Below are positions 42,909 through 52,141 of a DNA stretch of 64,000 nt, piece by piece. The stretch's first letter is position 1, and every line of letters starts with the position of its first letter. The position numbers were made by a program, and so were the translations under genes. Source of the stretch: Chloroflexota bacterium (GTDB taxonomy: Bacteria; Chloroflexota; UBA11872); contig JAPOXD010000053.1 of assembly GCA_026707285.1 (NCBI GenBank), positions 1 through 64,000 on the forward strand, in the 5' to 3' direction. A model generated the notes under the pieces. That model saw only the letters and a list, made by a program, of their open reading frames with translations. It did not search any database and had not been told where the DNA came from.

Positions 42909-45239
42909 ATGTCCACGTCGCGGCGATCCCCCTTCCCCTATGACTGCGTGCTGCATGGGACGGGCCTGATGCTGGACGACGACGGCGGCCTGGCCTGGCG
43001 CGAGCGACGCCTCGAGTCGCTGCCGCCGCCGATCTCGGGGCCGGCCCGGGCCTACGCCCAGTTTCCCTCCGAGCATGAGGCCGCCTGGACCACCGGCGAC
43101 CTGACGGGCGGCTACGGCGCGAGCACGTCAACGGCGGAGGGCGGACGGCAGTACGCCCACGGCTTCGTGGACGCGCGCTTTCCCAATCAGATCATGTTGC
43201 CACCGGCCCTCACCGAGAGCCGCGTCGGCGGGGACGGCACGGTGCGCGGCCACTTCGAGTTGGGCGGCGTGCTGTACGCGCTGATCGGCTCGGCCGTCTA
43301 CCAATCAACCGACGGCGCCCGCTGGACGCTGGCGCACCAGTTTGGCGACGGCGACACGCCGGTTTCGGCGGCTGTCTTCCAGGGCGCGGCGGCGGCGCCT
43401 CACGCGTTCGTCGCGGTCGGCGGCGGGCCCGGTGACGGTCCCTATTGGACGTTCGACGGCAAGGCGTGGACGCCCCATCCGGGAGTGCAGGCGAAGCCGA
43501 CCGCCGTGCTTGCGACGACCGACGGCGGCGTGACCTACACCGATCAGACGGAGTCGGCCGAGGTTCGCCTGAGCGGCTCGGCCGCGGGCGGCGCCTGGCT
43601 GCTCCTGGGATCCGACGCACCGTTCGACAGCGTGCGACTGGACCCGCGCGAGCGAATCAACCGGGGCGCCGCAACGCTCACGGCCGAGTTTTGGACGGGC
43701 GCTGCGTGGGAGCCTGTCAGTGACTGGGTCGACCGGACGATCGTCGAGTCCGCCACGCTGGGGCGCGCCGGCGCGGGTGAGTTCACGGAGCCCGTCACGT
43801 GGCGTCCTTCACTCATCGAGGACATCCAAGCCTTCTGGCTGCGCCTGTCGGCGACCGCGCCACTGGACTCCAGGGTCCGGCTGCACGGCATTGCCGTGCA
43901 CCAGCCCCGCAAGGCCGACCGGTTCCTCGTGGTCGGAGATGAACTGTTGCGCTCGTCGTCGGAATCAGGCGTCCCCCGGATTTCGCGCTCGGTGGACGGC
44001 GGCGACGACGCGGCGTGGACGTCTGGCGAGCCGGTCGGCGGCCCGGGTCACGCCGTGACGGCGCTGGTGTCACTGGGCGACATGCCTTACGCGGTCACGA
44101 CCGACGGGCTGTATCGCATTCGACCATCCGGTGAGGCGGCGTTCGAGGCGTCGTGGCCACGTCCGGCGGCACTGCGCGATCGGAGTGACGGCCGGGGAGG
44201 CGCGGTGTGGCGCGGGGCGTGGTGGCTGCCATCGAAGGAGGGGCTCTATCGCTTCGCGCCGGGCGCGTTCGAGCTGGTGGGGCCCGAGACGCTGCCGGAC
44301 AACGACTCGGCGGTTCGCGGCCGCATCACCGCCTGCGCGGGCGACGCCTTTTTCTTGTACGCCGCCCTCCGCAGCGACCAGGGCGTCACCTATCTGCTGT
44401 GCTACGACGCGGAGCGCGGCGCCTGGCATCCCCTGGCCGACCTTGGCCGACGCGAATGCCGCCATATGTGGGTCTCGGACGTTCCTGGGCCAAACCCGCG
44501 GCTGTACCTCGGGCTGGACGACGACATTGGCGCGATCATCCTGCCGCGGCACACCGCCAATCCCTTGCACGACCCGCGGTGCCGCTTTGCCCCGTCGGGC
44601 GAGCTGCGGCTGTCGCGCTTCCACGGCAGCCCCGCCGCCCGACGCACCGCGTTTCTCGGGCTGAACATCGACGGCGCACGGCTGGGGCCAGACGCCTTTG
44701 TCGACGCCGCCTACCGGCTGGATGGGCACGGGGCTTATGCGCCGCTCGGTCGCTTCGCCACCGCCTCGGGCCAGCGGGTCGACTTCGGTTCGGCGGTGGC
44801 CGGCACTTCGATCGATCTGCGCCTGCGGCTCACGACACACAGCGACCGCGCCACGCCGGTGATCCGGGCCGTCACGCTGGCCTACGCGGCGCGCACCGGC
44901 TTCCGGCGCGTCTTTGACTTCCGCGTGCGGCTTGCCGACCGGCTCTCGCTGCGAGACGGAGGCCGGGACCGGCGGGCGGCGCGCGACATCAAGCGGGCGC
45001 TCATGGCGGCGGCGGCCTCGGAGCTGCCTGTGGTGCTCACCACCCCGGACGGCGAGGCGCTGGAAGTGCTGGTGCGCGAGGCCGAGGTCCGCGCGACGGG
45101 CCGGCCGCTCGCATGGGCCATGCACATCTCCGCCACGGAGTACCGGCCGACCGCTGCCCATGGCCGGCATCGCCGCCTCGCGACCTATCGCCATGACCAC
45201 CTGGCGGCCTATACGCACCGCCAGATCAGCCAGCTCTAA
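42909..45239 (+). CDS. Large phage tail protein, tail-tube-B-like
   Basis: This 776-aa protein is beta-rich, with propeller-like repeats (YALIGSAVYQSTDGARW, PYAVTTDGLYRIRPSGEA, WLPSKEGLYRFAPGAFE). Size and position match the nozzle/tail tubular protein B of podoviruses (about 800 aa), which also folds as a propeller with inserted domains. The late section DFRVRLADRLSLRDGGRDRR and the Tyr/His-rich end could contact the fibre. ATG 42909 is immediately adjacent to the previous stop. Confidence 0.55.
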   Translation: MSTSRRSPFPYDCVLHGTGLMLDDDGGLAWRERRLESLPPPISGPARAYAQFPSEHEAAWTTGDLTGGYGASTSTAEGGRQYAHGFVDARFPNQIMLPPALTESRVGGDGTVRGHFELGGVLYALIGSAVYQSTDGARWTLAHQFGDGDTPVSAAVFQGAAAAPHAFVAVGGGPGDGPYWTFDGKAWTPHPGVQAKPTAVLATTDGGVTYTDQTESAEVRLSGSAAGGAWLLLGSDAPFDSVRLDPRERINRGAATLTAEFWTGAAWEPVSDWVDRTIVESATLGRAGAGEFTEPVTWRPSLIEDIQAFWLRLSATAPLDSRVRLHGIAVHQPRKADRFLVVGDELLRSSSESGVPRISRSVDGGDDAAWTSGEPVGGPGHAVTALVSLGDMPYAVTTDGLYRIRPSGEAAFEASWPRPAALRDRSDGRGGAVWRGAWWLPSKEGLYRFAPGAFELVGPETLPDNDSAVRGRITACAGDAFFLYAALRSDQGVTYLLCYDAERGAWHPLADLGRRECRHMWVSDVPGPNPRLYLGLDDDIGAIILPRHTANPLHDPRCRFAPSGELRLSRFHGSPAARRTAFLGLNIDGARLGPDAFVDAAYRLDGHGAYAPLGRFATASGQRVDFGSAVAGTSIDLRLRLTTHSDRATPVIRAVTLAYAARTGFRRVFDFRVRLADRLSLRDGGRDRRAARDIKRALMAAAASELPVVLTTPDGEALEVLVREAEVRATGRPLAWAMHISATEYRPTAAHGRHRRLATYRHDHLAAYTHRQISQL

Positions 45240-45249
45240 AGGAGGACCG

Positions 45250-45930
45250 ATGCCAACGACGACGCTGAATCTCAACCTCACCAAGCCGCTCCCCCCGGAG
45301 CGGTATGACGTGGGGGGCGTTAACGCCAACGCAGACGCAGTCGACGCGGCCTTCGATGCCGCCTCCGGGCATCGGCATGACGGCACGGCAGGGCAAGGAC
45401 CACCCCTGGACAGCGACGCGCTCGCCGATGGGGCGGTCACGGACCCGAAATTGGCGCCCGGCGCGGTGGTCACCGACGCCTTGGCGGACGCAGCGGTGAC
45501 CGCGGACAAGCTGGCCGACGCCGCCGTGACGGCGGCGAAGCTGGCGCCCAATGTCGGCGGCATCGCACTGGCCAGCGTCCAGGACGGCGCCGGGCGGAAC
45601 GACACGCGCGTTTCCGCCCTCCGCGCGGAAGCCGGTTGGGGTTTCATTTCGCTCGCCGCGCTGCAGAGCGACGAGAGGGCTATCACCTTCGAATCGGCCT
45701 TCGGCTCGGCGCCCATCGTGTTCGTGTCGCCCCTTGGGGCGCATGTCGGCGCCAGCCCCCCTGAGTCCATTGACGACTTTGGCGATTACCACGCGAACCA
45801 CCAGCGCTTTTCGAGCGTGTTTGCCAAGGACATCACGGCCAGTGGCTTCACCGCCGAAGCCATCCGCGCGACCGCGGCGAATGGACAGTGGGCAGGCTTT
45901 GCCTGGATGGCGCTTGGGGTGAGCGCCTAG
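45250..45930 (+). CDS. Phage tail fibre protein
   Basis: This 226-aa protein starts with a short N-terminal adaptor and the HRHDGTAGQG motif often found in fibres. Repeats follow of the type DAAVTADKLADAAVTAAKLA (about 70-100), which make trimeric shafts. The C-terminal domain (ITFESAFGSAPIVFVSPLG ... WAGFAWMALG) resembles H-type lectin or receptor-binding tips, so it probably recognises cell-surface glycan. GGAGG lies 4 nt before ATG 45250. Confidence 0.75.
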   Translation: MPTTTLNLNLTKPLPPERYDVGGVNANADAVDAAFDAASGHRHDGTAGQGPPLDSDALADGAVTDPKLAPGAVVTDALADAAVTADKLADAAVTAAKLAPNVGGIALASVQDGAGRNDTRVSALRAEAGWGFISLAALQSDERAITFESAFGSAPIVFVSPLGAHVGASPPESIDDFGDYHANHQRFSSVFAKDITASGFTAEAIRATAANGQWAGFAWMALGVSA

Positions 45931-46943
45931 TGCCGCGCCAGGCCCCCGACCCCACGCCCCTCCTGGGCGTGCACTTCTGGAATCCGGCGCGGACGCCGGG
46001 CTATCCCGTGCCGACCCTCTTTGTCGAGCACGTGTATACGCATCCTGGGGGCGACCGGCAGCCCCATTGGCGGGAAATGGCGAGCCGCTGCCGCGTGCTG
46101 CGCGACGCCGGGCATCGGGTCCTGCTCAAGGTCAAGTACCGAGCCGGCGTCGATCAGCCACGGACCGGGGCAGAGCTGGACACGTATCTCCACGGGCTGG
46201 AGGCGCTGGCGCCGAAATTTGGCGGCATCGACGTGACCTTCGGCAACGAGCCCAACTGGCGGCGCTCCGAGGCCGACGACTCCAGCGTGAGCCCCGCCTG
46301 GATGGCGCGGGTGTTCAACGGTGCCGGCAACGAGCCGAGCGATCCGTGGAACGCCCTCCAGGTGTGGCGGACGCACGCCGCATCCCGCTGCCGCTTCTTC
46401 GTCACGCCCACGGGGCCGTTTGCCCCGCGCGGCGGACGGCCCAAGGCCGCGGTGGAGCAATCGCCGTGGGCGCGCTACACGGCGGAGTTTTGGGAGCGGT
46501 GCCGGGACGCGGCGCAAACGGCCTGGTCGCGGCGCTTCCAGGGCGTGGTCCTGCACGCCTACGCACGCACCGGGCCCAACGGCGACGACCACGGGGGACG
46601 GCACGAGCCGTGGCGCGACCCGCGCGACCGCCTGGAGCGGCGGTGGGGATCCAACGTCTTGCAGACGTGGGACGAGACCCTGCGCACCGTCGGGCTGGCG
46701 CGCAAGCCGGTCATCATCGCGGAATACAACGCGCGCACCGACGCGCCCTCCGCCGCGGCCTATCCGCCGGGCCTGCTGCCGAACGCATTTGCCTACGCCT
46801 GCGCCGTGTTCGGGCGACGCCTCGAGGGTCTGGCCTGGTTCGTGGATGCCAACGGCGACGGCCATTGGCGCGATGAAGCCTTGACCGATGGCGTGGGGCG
46901 GATGGCGGAGGCCGACGCCGACTTTCGACGGATCTGGGCGTGA
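45930..46943 (+). CDS. Phage-encoded clan GH-A glycosidase-like protein
   Basis: This 337-aa protein looks like a (beta/alpha)8 retaining glycosidase. VTFGNEPNWRR has the Asn-Glu of the acid/base strand 4, and VIIAEYNARTD has the nucleophile Glu of strand 7, with the right spacing for clan GH-A. Between them FQGVVLHAYAR fits strand 6. It has no signal peptide. GTG 45930 overlaps the fibre stop by one base. Its place between fibre and lysis genes suggests a virion-borne depolymerase or an enzyme that helps penetrate the capsule. Confidence 0.65.
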   Translation: MPRQAPDPTPLLGVHFWNPARTPGYPVPTLFVEHVYTHPGGDRQPHWREMASRCRVLRDAGHRVLLKVKYRAGVDQPRTGAELDTYLHGLEALAPKFGGIDVTFGNEPNWRRSEADDSSVSPAWMARVFNGAGNEPSDPWNALQVWRTHAASRCRFFVTPTGPFAPRGGRPKAAVEQSPWARYTAEFWERCRDAAQTAWSRRFQGVVLHAYARTGPNGDDHGGRHEPWRDPRDRLERRWGSNVLQTWDETLRTVGLARKPVIIAEYNARTDAPSAAAYPPGLLPNAFAYACAVFGRRLEGLAWFVDANGDGHWRDEALTDGVGRMAEADADFRRIWA

Positions 46944-47188
46944 CAAGCGGCGCACGCCCGACGCCCGACGGCAACGGCCGCCTCCTGGCGCGCATCGACG
47001 AGCGCACGGCGTCGATCCTGCGCGAGGTGGCGCAGTTGCGGGCGGACCTGGCGGCGCACAAGACCGAGTCGCGCGCGACCTACGTGACGCGGGTGGAGTT
47101 TCGGCCCATCCGCGGTCTGATCTACGGCCTGGTGGGTCTGACCCTGACGAGCGTGGGCGGCGGCGTGCTGGCCCTGGTGCTGCGATGA
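46940..47188 (+). CDS. XhlA-like coiled-coil/TM phage protein
   Basis: This 82-aa protein has an amphipathic helix (RLLARIDERTASILREVAQLRADLAAHK) followed by a C-terminal membrane segment (GLIYGLVGLTLTSVGGGVLALVL). The layout matches hemolysin XhlA-type or spanin/holin-associated proteins of lysis cassettes. GTG 46940 overlaps the glycosidase stop as GTGA. The function in lysis is inferred from the neighbours. Confidence 0.6.
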   Translation: MTSGARPTPDGNGRLLARIDERTASILREVAQLRADLAAHKTESRATYVTRVEFRPIRGLIYGLVGLTLTSVGGGVLALVLR

Positions 47189-47204
47189 CCGCCGAGGCGG
47201 GCTG

Positions 47205-48212
47205 ATGGCCTATCTGCCGCCGCTCGACGGTGTCATTCGCGTGACGTCGGCGTTCGGCCTCGACCGTGGCAGCTACCGCCACGGCGGACTGGACCTGGCG
47301 CTGCAACGGGAGTCGGTGTACCGCCGCCCGGTGAAGGCGCCGGCGGCGGGGACGATTCTGGCGGTCTGGACGACGGACCGGCCCAGCACGCGGGACGCGA
47401 CGCTGCGGGACGGGTTTCCCTACGGCAACGCCGTGGCGCTGCGCGACGCCGGGGGCGTGCTGTGGCGCCTGCTGCACTTCGACGAGCCCCCGACGGTTCG
47501 CGTCGGCGAGCGCGTCGCGGCCGGCCAGACGCTCGGCCTCTGCGACTCCACCGGCAACAGCACCGGGCACCACGTGCACCTGGACGCCTCACTGCTGGAC
47601 GATATCGACCCGGCGACCTTCCGCGTACGGGGCCCGCGGGTCGACCCGCTGCGCCTCTACGCGGTCGCCCTGGCCCGTGACGTGGGCTACGACCCGGCGG
47701 TGTTTCGGCGGCAAATCAGGGCGGAAAGCAACTGGAACCCGCTGGCCGTGAGTCGCGCGGGGGCCGAGGGCCTGGCGCAGATCATCCCCCGCTGGCACCC
47801 GGCCATGCGCGGGCGCACGTTCGACCCGTTCGCGTCGCTGGACTATGCCGCGCGGCTGATGGCGGCGCACGTGGATCACCGGAACGGCGACTACCGCGAG
47901 GCGCTGGCGGACTACAACACGGGCCGTGGGTCAAGCGGCGCGTTCCGTGCGCAGGGCTACCGCTACGCCGACACGATTTTGAAGGGCTTGGACATGGCGC
48001 GAATGGCGGAGATCGAGGCGCTGCGGCAGGACCGCGACGCCAACCACAGCCGCAAGCTCGCGGCGCTGGCGCACCTCGGCGAGGTGATCCAGGCGGCGCG
48101 CAGGGCGGGTGAAACCGCGTTCCGCCCGGAGGACTGGCGACGGGTCATGACCGCCGAGCGGTTCTATCACGACCCCATGGCGCGTCCCGATCAGGCGACC
48201 GGCGCGGGGTAA
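47205..48212 (+). CDS. Bifunctional endolysin: M23 peptidase plus SLT lysozyme
   Basis: This 335-aa protein joins two peptidoglycan-cutting domains. Residues 5-150 are an M23/LytM zinc endopeptidase with H26GGLD30 and H123VH125. Residues 155-255 are a lytic-transglycosylase (SLT) domain with catalytic Glu174 in IRAESNWNPLAVS, then AEGLAQIIP and ALADYNTG. A helical tail follows. There is no signal peptide, so export would rely on the holin-like proteins encoded on both sides, or the protein rides in the virion. A decayed copy of its C-terminus is at 50097-50410. Confidence 0.88.
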   Translation: MAYLPPLDGVIRVTSAFGLDRGSYRHGGLDLALQRESVYRRPVKAPAAGTILAVWTTDRPSTRDATLRDGFPYGNAVALRDAGGVLWRLLHFDEPPTVRVGERVAAGQTLGLCDSTGNSTGHHVHLDASLLDDIDPATFRVRGPRVDPLRLYAVALARDVGYDPAVFRRQIRAESNWNPLAVSRAGAEGLAQIIPRWHPAMRGRTFDPFASLDYAARLMAAHVDHRNGDYREALADYNTGRGSSGAFRAQGYRYADTILKGLDMARMAEIEALRQDRDANHSRKLAALAHLGEVIQAARRAGETAFRPEDWRRVMTAERFYHDPMARPDQATGAG

Positions 48213-48326
48213 TGGAAATCAAGGACGCCCGCCCGCTGCGGAGTTTCGGCGGTCGGGCTTGGCGAGATGTGACCCCGTACCTGATACGGGGCAAGCGATG
48301 GAGGCAGTTGGATGAAGGGACAGCCG

Positions 48327-48572
48327 ATGACGACGACTTACAGCCTGAAGCTGGGTGTGCTGCGGCGCTTCGCGCGCATCGTGAGCGCGGCATTCGTGGC
48401 CGGTGGCGTACCCGGCGCGGTGGCCGCCGTGCAGAGCCCCGAAATCTACCAGCTTGGGACGCAGCTGCTGGGTGCGGCGGGAGTGGCCGTGGTCGCCGGG
48501 ACGCTCGCGGCGCTGGACAAGGCCGTGCGCGGCCGACACGGCTCGTGGCTGGGGATGCTGCGACTGAGTTAG
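48327..48572 (+). CDS. Holin-like small membrane protein
   Basis: This 81-aa protein has two moderately hydrophobic segments (about 14-35, IVSAAFVAGGVPGAVAAV, and 45-62, LLGAAGVAVVAGTLAAL) and a basic C-terminus (DKAVRGRHGSW), typical of holins. ATG 48327 has AAGGGA 7 nt upstream; an ATG at 48312 is also in frame. It follows the endolysin gene. Fragments of its 3' end recur at 50428-50483 and 52495-52513. Confidence 0.6.
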   Translation: MTTTYSLKLGVLRRFARIVSAAFVAGGVPGAVAAVQSPEIYQLGTQLLGAAGVAVVAGTLAALDKAVRGRHGSWLGMLRLS

Positions 48573-48593
48573 CGGTCAAGCGAGACGCGGCGA

Positions 48594-48815
48594 CTACGCA
48601 TTCACTCCCACGACCCCTGGCTGGGTGACGGTTCCGTGGCGATCCGACATCGGAAACGGACACCGCCACTCTGAAAGCAGGGAGTGGTCGAGGAGTTGAT
48701 AGCTGGTCGCCGCGTCTCGCAAACGGCGGCGCACCCGCTCCAGCGGATCGATGACGTGGACGGGGAAGTTGAAATCCCGGCGCACCATGCGGATGACATC
48801 GACAATGATGGCGGC
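48594..48815 (-). pseudogene. C-terminal remnant of a NYN-domain gene
   Basis: A stop at about 48816 is followed by an open stretch reading AAIIVDVIRMVRRDFNFPV, then HVIDPLERVRRRLRDAATSY and LLDHSLLSEW...DRHGTVTQP. This is the last third of a NYN/DUF88 protein, including the conserved tail. The N-terminal catalytic part is missing. The 3' portion is similar in sequence to the remnant at 54942-55133. Confidence 0.65.
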
Positions 48816-48974
48816 TCAGCTGCCCAGCCCGGAGCCCTGGTGGGGCGTCCTCGGCGCGGCGGACCTCTGGGCTTGGCGGAACGTCGGGCCGGAGCGGGAG
48901 AGTGAGTGACGAACGTGGGGAAGCGCCGGACCACGCAGATCTGCGGCTGGCCCACTCAGCGTAAGCGGCTGGTG

Positions 48975-49969
48975 CTAGGGGATTTCGGAGAGATCGACTG
49001 GGCGGCGTTCGCGCAGGGACAGGTTGCAGGCGACGGCGACGCGCAGAGCCTCGAGTGCGTCGTCAACGGTGCTGGGCGACGACATGCGGCCGCGGGCGAC
49101 GTCGAGGAATGTCGCGATTTCGGCGGCGTAGGCGTCAGCAAAGCGGTCGTGGAACATTGCATGGGGCGCGGGGTGAAGCGGCGGGCCATTGGGTTCGAGG
49201 GAGCGGAGGGGCGCTTGGTCGTCCCAGCCGACCACCACGCTGTCGCGCGAGCCAAACAGTTCCATGCGGACGTCATAGCCCAAGGGGTTGTGCCGGGTGT
49301 AGCTGGCCAACCCGAGCGCACCGTCCGCAAGGGTGAGCGTGGCGACGGCCGTGTCAGCGTCGTCGTAGCGGTCGTAAACCGAGAAGGCGCGCACGGTGGC
49401 GTCGGCGTAGACGCGCGCGATCTCCTGGTTGGTGACAAAGCGAAGGGCGTCAAAATCATGGACGGCAAAGTCGCGAAACATGCCGCCGGAGCCGGCGATG
49501 TAGGACTCGCTGGCGGGTTCGGGATCGTGGCCAGCGGTGCGGAAGGTGTAGAGCGTTCCAAGGCCACCGGATGCGACCAGTCGCGCGCGGCCTGATAGCC
49601 GGCGTCGAAGCGGCGCTGGAAGCCCATGAGGACGGGAACGCTGAGGGCATGCACGCGGGACACGATTTCGCGGGCGCGCTCGAGGTCGTGCGAGATGGGC
49701 TTTTCGCACATGACCGGCACACGGGCCTCGACGGCCGCGCTGAGCAGGTCGGCATGGGCGGTGGTGATGGCGGCGATCACCAGCGCATCGACGGACGACA
49801 GGAGCGCGTCAAGATCCGCGACAGCCTGCATATCCAGATCGGCGGCTACTGCGGAAGCAAGCGTCGCGTTGATGTCGTGCAGCACAACGGCGGAAACGTC
49901 GGGGTTGGCCGCCAGCCGTTCGGCGTGCGGTCGACCAATGCGGCCGACCCCGGTAACGCCCACGCGCAT
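48975..49969 (-). pseudogene. Gfo/Idh/MocA oxidoreductase, frameshifted
   Basis: The N-terminal half starts at ATG 49969 with VGVTGVGRIGRPHAERL and the signature CEKPISHDL. The C-terminal half is in another frame: SGGLGTLYTFRTAGHDPEP, GGMFRDFAVHDFDALRF and FGSRDSVVVGWDD. Together they make a complete inositol-2-dehydrogenase-like protein of about 331 aa. The switch is at about 49579-49581, where one missing C in GACTGGTC would restore the frame. Either a real inactivating deletion or a sequence error would explain it. Confidence 0.82.
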
Positions 49970-50096
49970 ATCAGCGAGTCCGTTCCGAAAGAGGCGACCT
50001 GTCGAGGCGCCCAGGTTGATTGGGTGGACGGTACGCAGGGAATCGGCGGCATGGCAAGACCCGGCTCGCCGGCACGCAGGAATCCCGCGACGAGGA

Positions 50097-50483
50097 GTGT
50101 GCGGCGCGGCTGATGGCGGCGCACCTGGATCACTGGGACAGCGGCTACCGCGAGGCGCTGGCGGACTACAACACGGGTTGCGGGTCGGACTACGCGTTCC
50201 GTGCGTTGGGCCACCGATGCGCCGACACGATTCCGAAGGGTTTGGACATGGCACGAACGACGGAGCTCGCGGCGCTGCGGCAGAACTGCAACGCCAATCA
50301 CAGCCGCAAGCTCGCGGCGCTGGGGCACCTCGGCGAGGTGATCCAGGCGGTGCAAAGGGCCGGCGAAGCCGCGTTTCGCACGGAGGACCGGCGGCGGGTC
50401 ATGACCGCGGGCGCGCTGGCCGCCGTGGAATAGACCGTGCGCAGCCGATACGGGTCCTGGCTCGAGCTGATCCGGCTGGGCTA
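50097..50483 (+). pseudogene. Decayed copy of endolysin C-terminus and holin 3' end
   Basis: Bases 50097-50410 match the endolysin gene at about 47845-48155: CGCGAGGCGCTGGCGGACTA and CAGCCGCAAGCTCGCGGCGC are identical. At CATGACCGC the match jumps to the holin-like gene, whose last 60 bp are copied to the stop at 50483. About 350 bp between the two are deleted, and the M23 domain is absent. The frame 50020-50433 is open but has no start or catalytic residues. Confidence 0.85.
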
Positions 50484-51932
50484 GCCGAGGCTCGGAGCGT
50501 CCAATGAATCACCGGTGGTGGGGCTGTCCCTGTTTCCACGCCCCCTGTCACGCTTTGGCAGCACACTCGCGGCCACCACGGCCGGAATCAGCGTGGTGAG
50601 AGTTAGCGCGGCCGCAAGGCCAGCTAGCAGCGCAGGCCAGCGCCAATCGGACGTGAGCAGACGCCAGATTGCCATCAGTTTGCTTCGCGTGGGCTCCGGT
50701 GCCCCGTAGGCGACGAATGCAAGGTCTTGATCCGGCCACGCTAGGGCGCCATTGATCCAGAGTCGCCCGTCTGCGTATTGGTGCGCTCGCGTTGCGCTGA
50801 CTCGGACTTCCGCGGCAGGCTCAATGTCGGCTATCAACTCGAGGGTCAGCGGCTGGCCCTCCGCCTCGGCGACCGGCGGTGTGAGTTCAATGCTCTGCCG
50901 CTGAGGGCGGCCGCCCCGGAGATTTTTCACCGAGGTCTGGGACAAGACCCGTGCTGTCCCTGCCTCGTGCTTGATGAAGCGAATGCCCACGGCGCCGACC
51001 GTGCCGTGGGGATCGCGATTGGCGAGCCGGACATCCAACTGCCGGATCGGCGCGAATGGCATCCGAAACTCTTGGACAAGCGCCTCTTGGCGGTACAAGC
51101 TGAGTTCAAAGCCATCGATGTGCGTCGGCGGGCGCGTGTCGATGAGCGGCACTCGAAAAACGAGCCCGACGACCAGCGCGCCGAGCGCCGCAACGGTGAT
51201 CACGGCTCCGGCCACTGTAGGGCGCCAGCGAATGCCACCCGCGCTGCAATCGCGATTCCGGGTTGTCCCCAGAGAGATCGCCGCGCTCAAACCGATGAGC
51301 AATGCTCCGCCAAACTCCAGGGTTTCTTCGGCAATGATCGCCAGGTCGCCGATCCTGTGAGCGGCAAGCAGGGCAAGGTTCATGGCATCGAAGATGGCGC
51401 CAAGCAGCCAAGTGCCAAGTCCGAGGGCCCACAGGGTACGGGCTGATGAAGTGGGCAAAGCCTTCCGGGTAAACACCCACAGTGCGAGGCCGAACGCAAC
51501 AGCCAGCGGGCTCAGCAGAGCCGGCTTTGTCCAGGGATCGCGATCGCGGTCTGCACCGAACACCAGTCGCACTGCATCGGCCACGGAGGAGTTGTGCGCG
51601 TCGGAGATTTCCGCCCAGGCGACAAGTGCAGTCACGACGGCGAGTGCGGCCCAACTGCCGGCGGCAACCCAACCTGCCGCCCGACGCCTGCTGACGAATG
51701 CGTTGCCTAGTGCGAGCAACGCGACAACCACGAATGCCCCGGATGACATGGCGTTTGCGACGCTTCCCTCTTGCTCAGGATCCAAATGCCAGGGAATGGC
51801 GCCTTCCGGGAGAATCGCGGGGAGTGCCAGGCTGATGAGGCGAGGCGCCGCGATGCCACCCCACCAGAAGACCAGCACCCCCAGAATCAGAAGGCGGCCG
51901 ATCCACAACGCCGGGACTGAGCGGTTACTCAA
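50481..51932 (-). CDS. Large membrane protein of unknown function, copy 2
   Basis: This 483-aa paralogue of the gene at 36514-37944 has the same layout. The N-terminal membrane segments start with LLILGVLVFWWGGIAA. A soluble beta domain carries LYRQEALVQEFRMPF and YADGRLWINGALAWPDQ, and a C-terminal membrane segment follows. The family is not recognised. The two copies differ enough to be old paralogues, and this one has no disruption. Its 3' end abuts the decayed endolysin copy. Confidence 0.7.
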   Translation of the reverse strand: MSNRSVPALWIGRLLILGVLVFWWGGIAAPRLISLALPAILPEGAIPWHLDPEQEGSVANAMSSGAFVVVALLALGNAFVSRRRAAGWVAAGSWAALAVVTALVAWAEISDAHNSSVADAVRLVFGADRDRDPWTKPALLSPLAVAFGLALWVFTRKALPTSSARTLWALGLGTWLLGAIFDAMNLALLAAHRIGDLAIIAEETLEFGGALLIGLSAAISLGTTRNRDCSAGGIRWRPTVAGAVITVAALGALVVGLVFRVPLIDTRPPTHIDGFELSLYRQEALVQEFRMPFAPIRQLDVRLANRDPHGTVGAVGIRFIKHEAGTARVLSQTSVKNLRGGRPQRQSIELTPPVAEAEGQPLTLELIADIEPAAEVRVSATRAHQYADGRLWINGALAWPDQDLAFVAYGAPEPTRSKLMAIWRLLTSDWRWPALLAGLAAALTLTTLIPAVVAASVLPKRDRGRGNRDSPTTGDSLDAPSLG

Positions 51933-52141
51933 CGGTCGCGACCACTGTCAGCCAAAACACGAGGGACAGCTCATGGTTGCCAGCAATGCGGCCGATGCCA
52001 GATCAGCGGAATTTCGTGTCGCGCCACCGGCCCTGCCGGTCGCGGCGGTCTCGCGTTGTAGCGATGGTCGTCTAAGGATAGCCTTGGACCACCGGCCTCA
52101 AGGTCGGCACATTACGGCTCGCGGATAGGTGTCCTGAAAGG

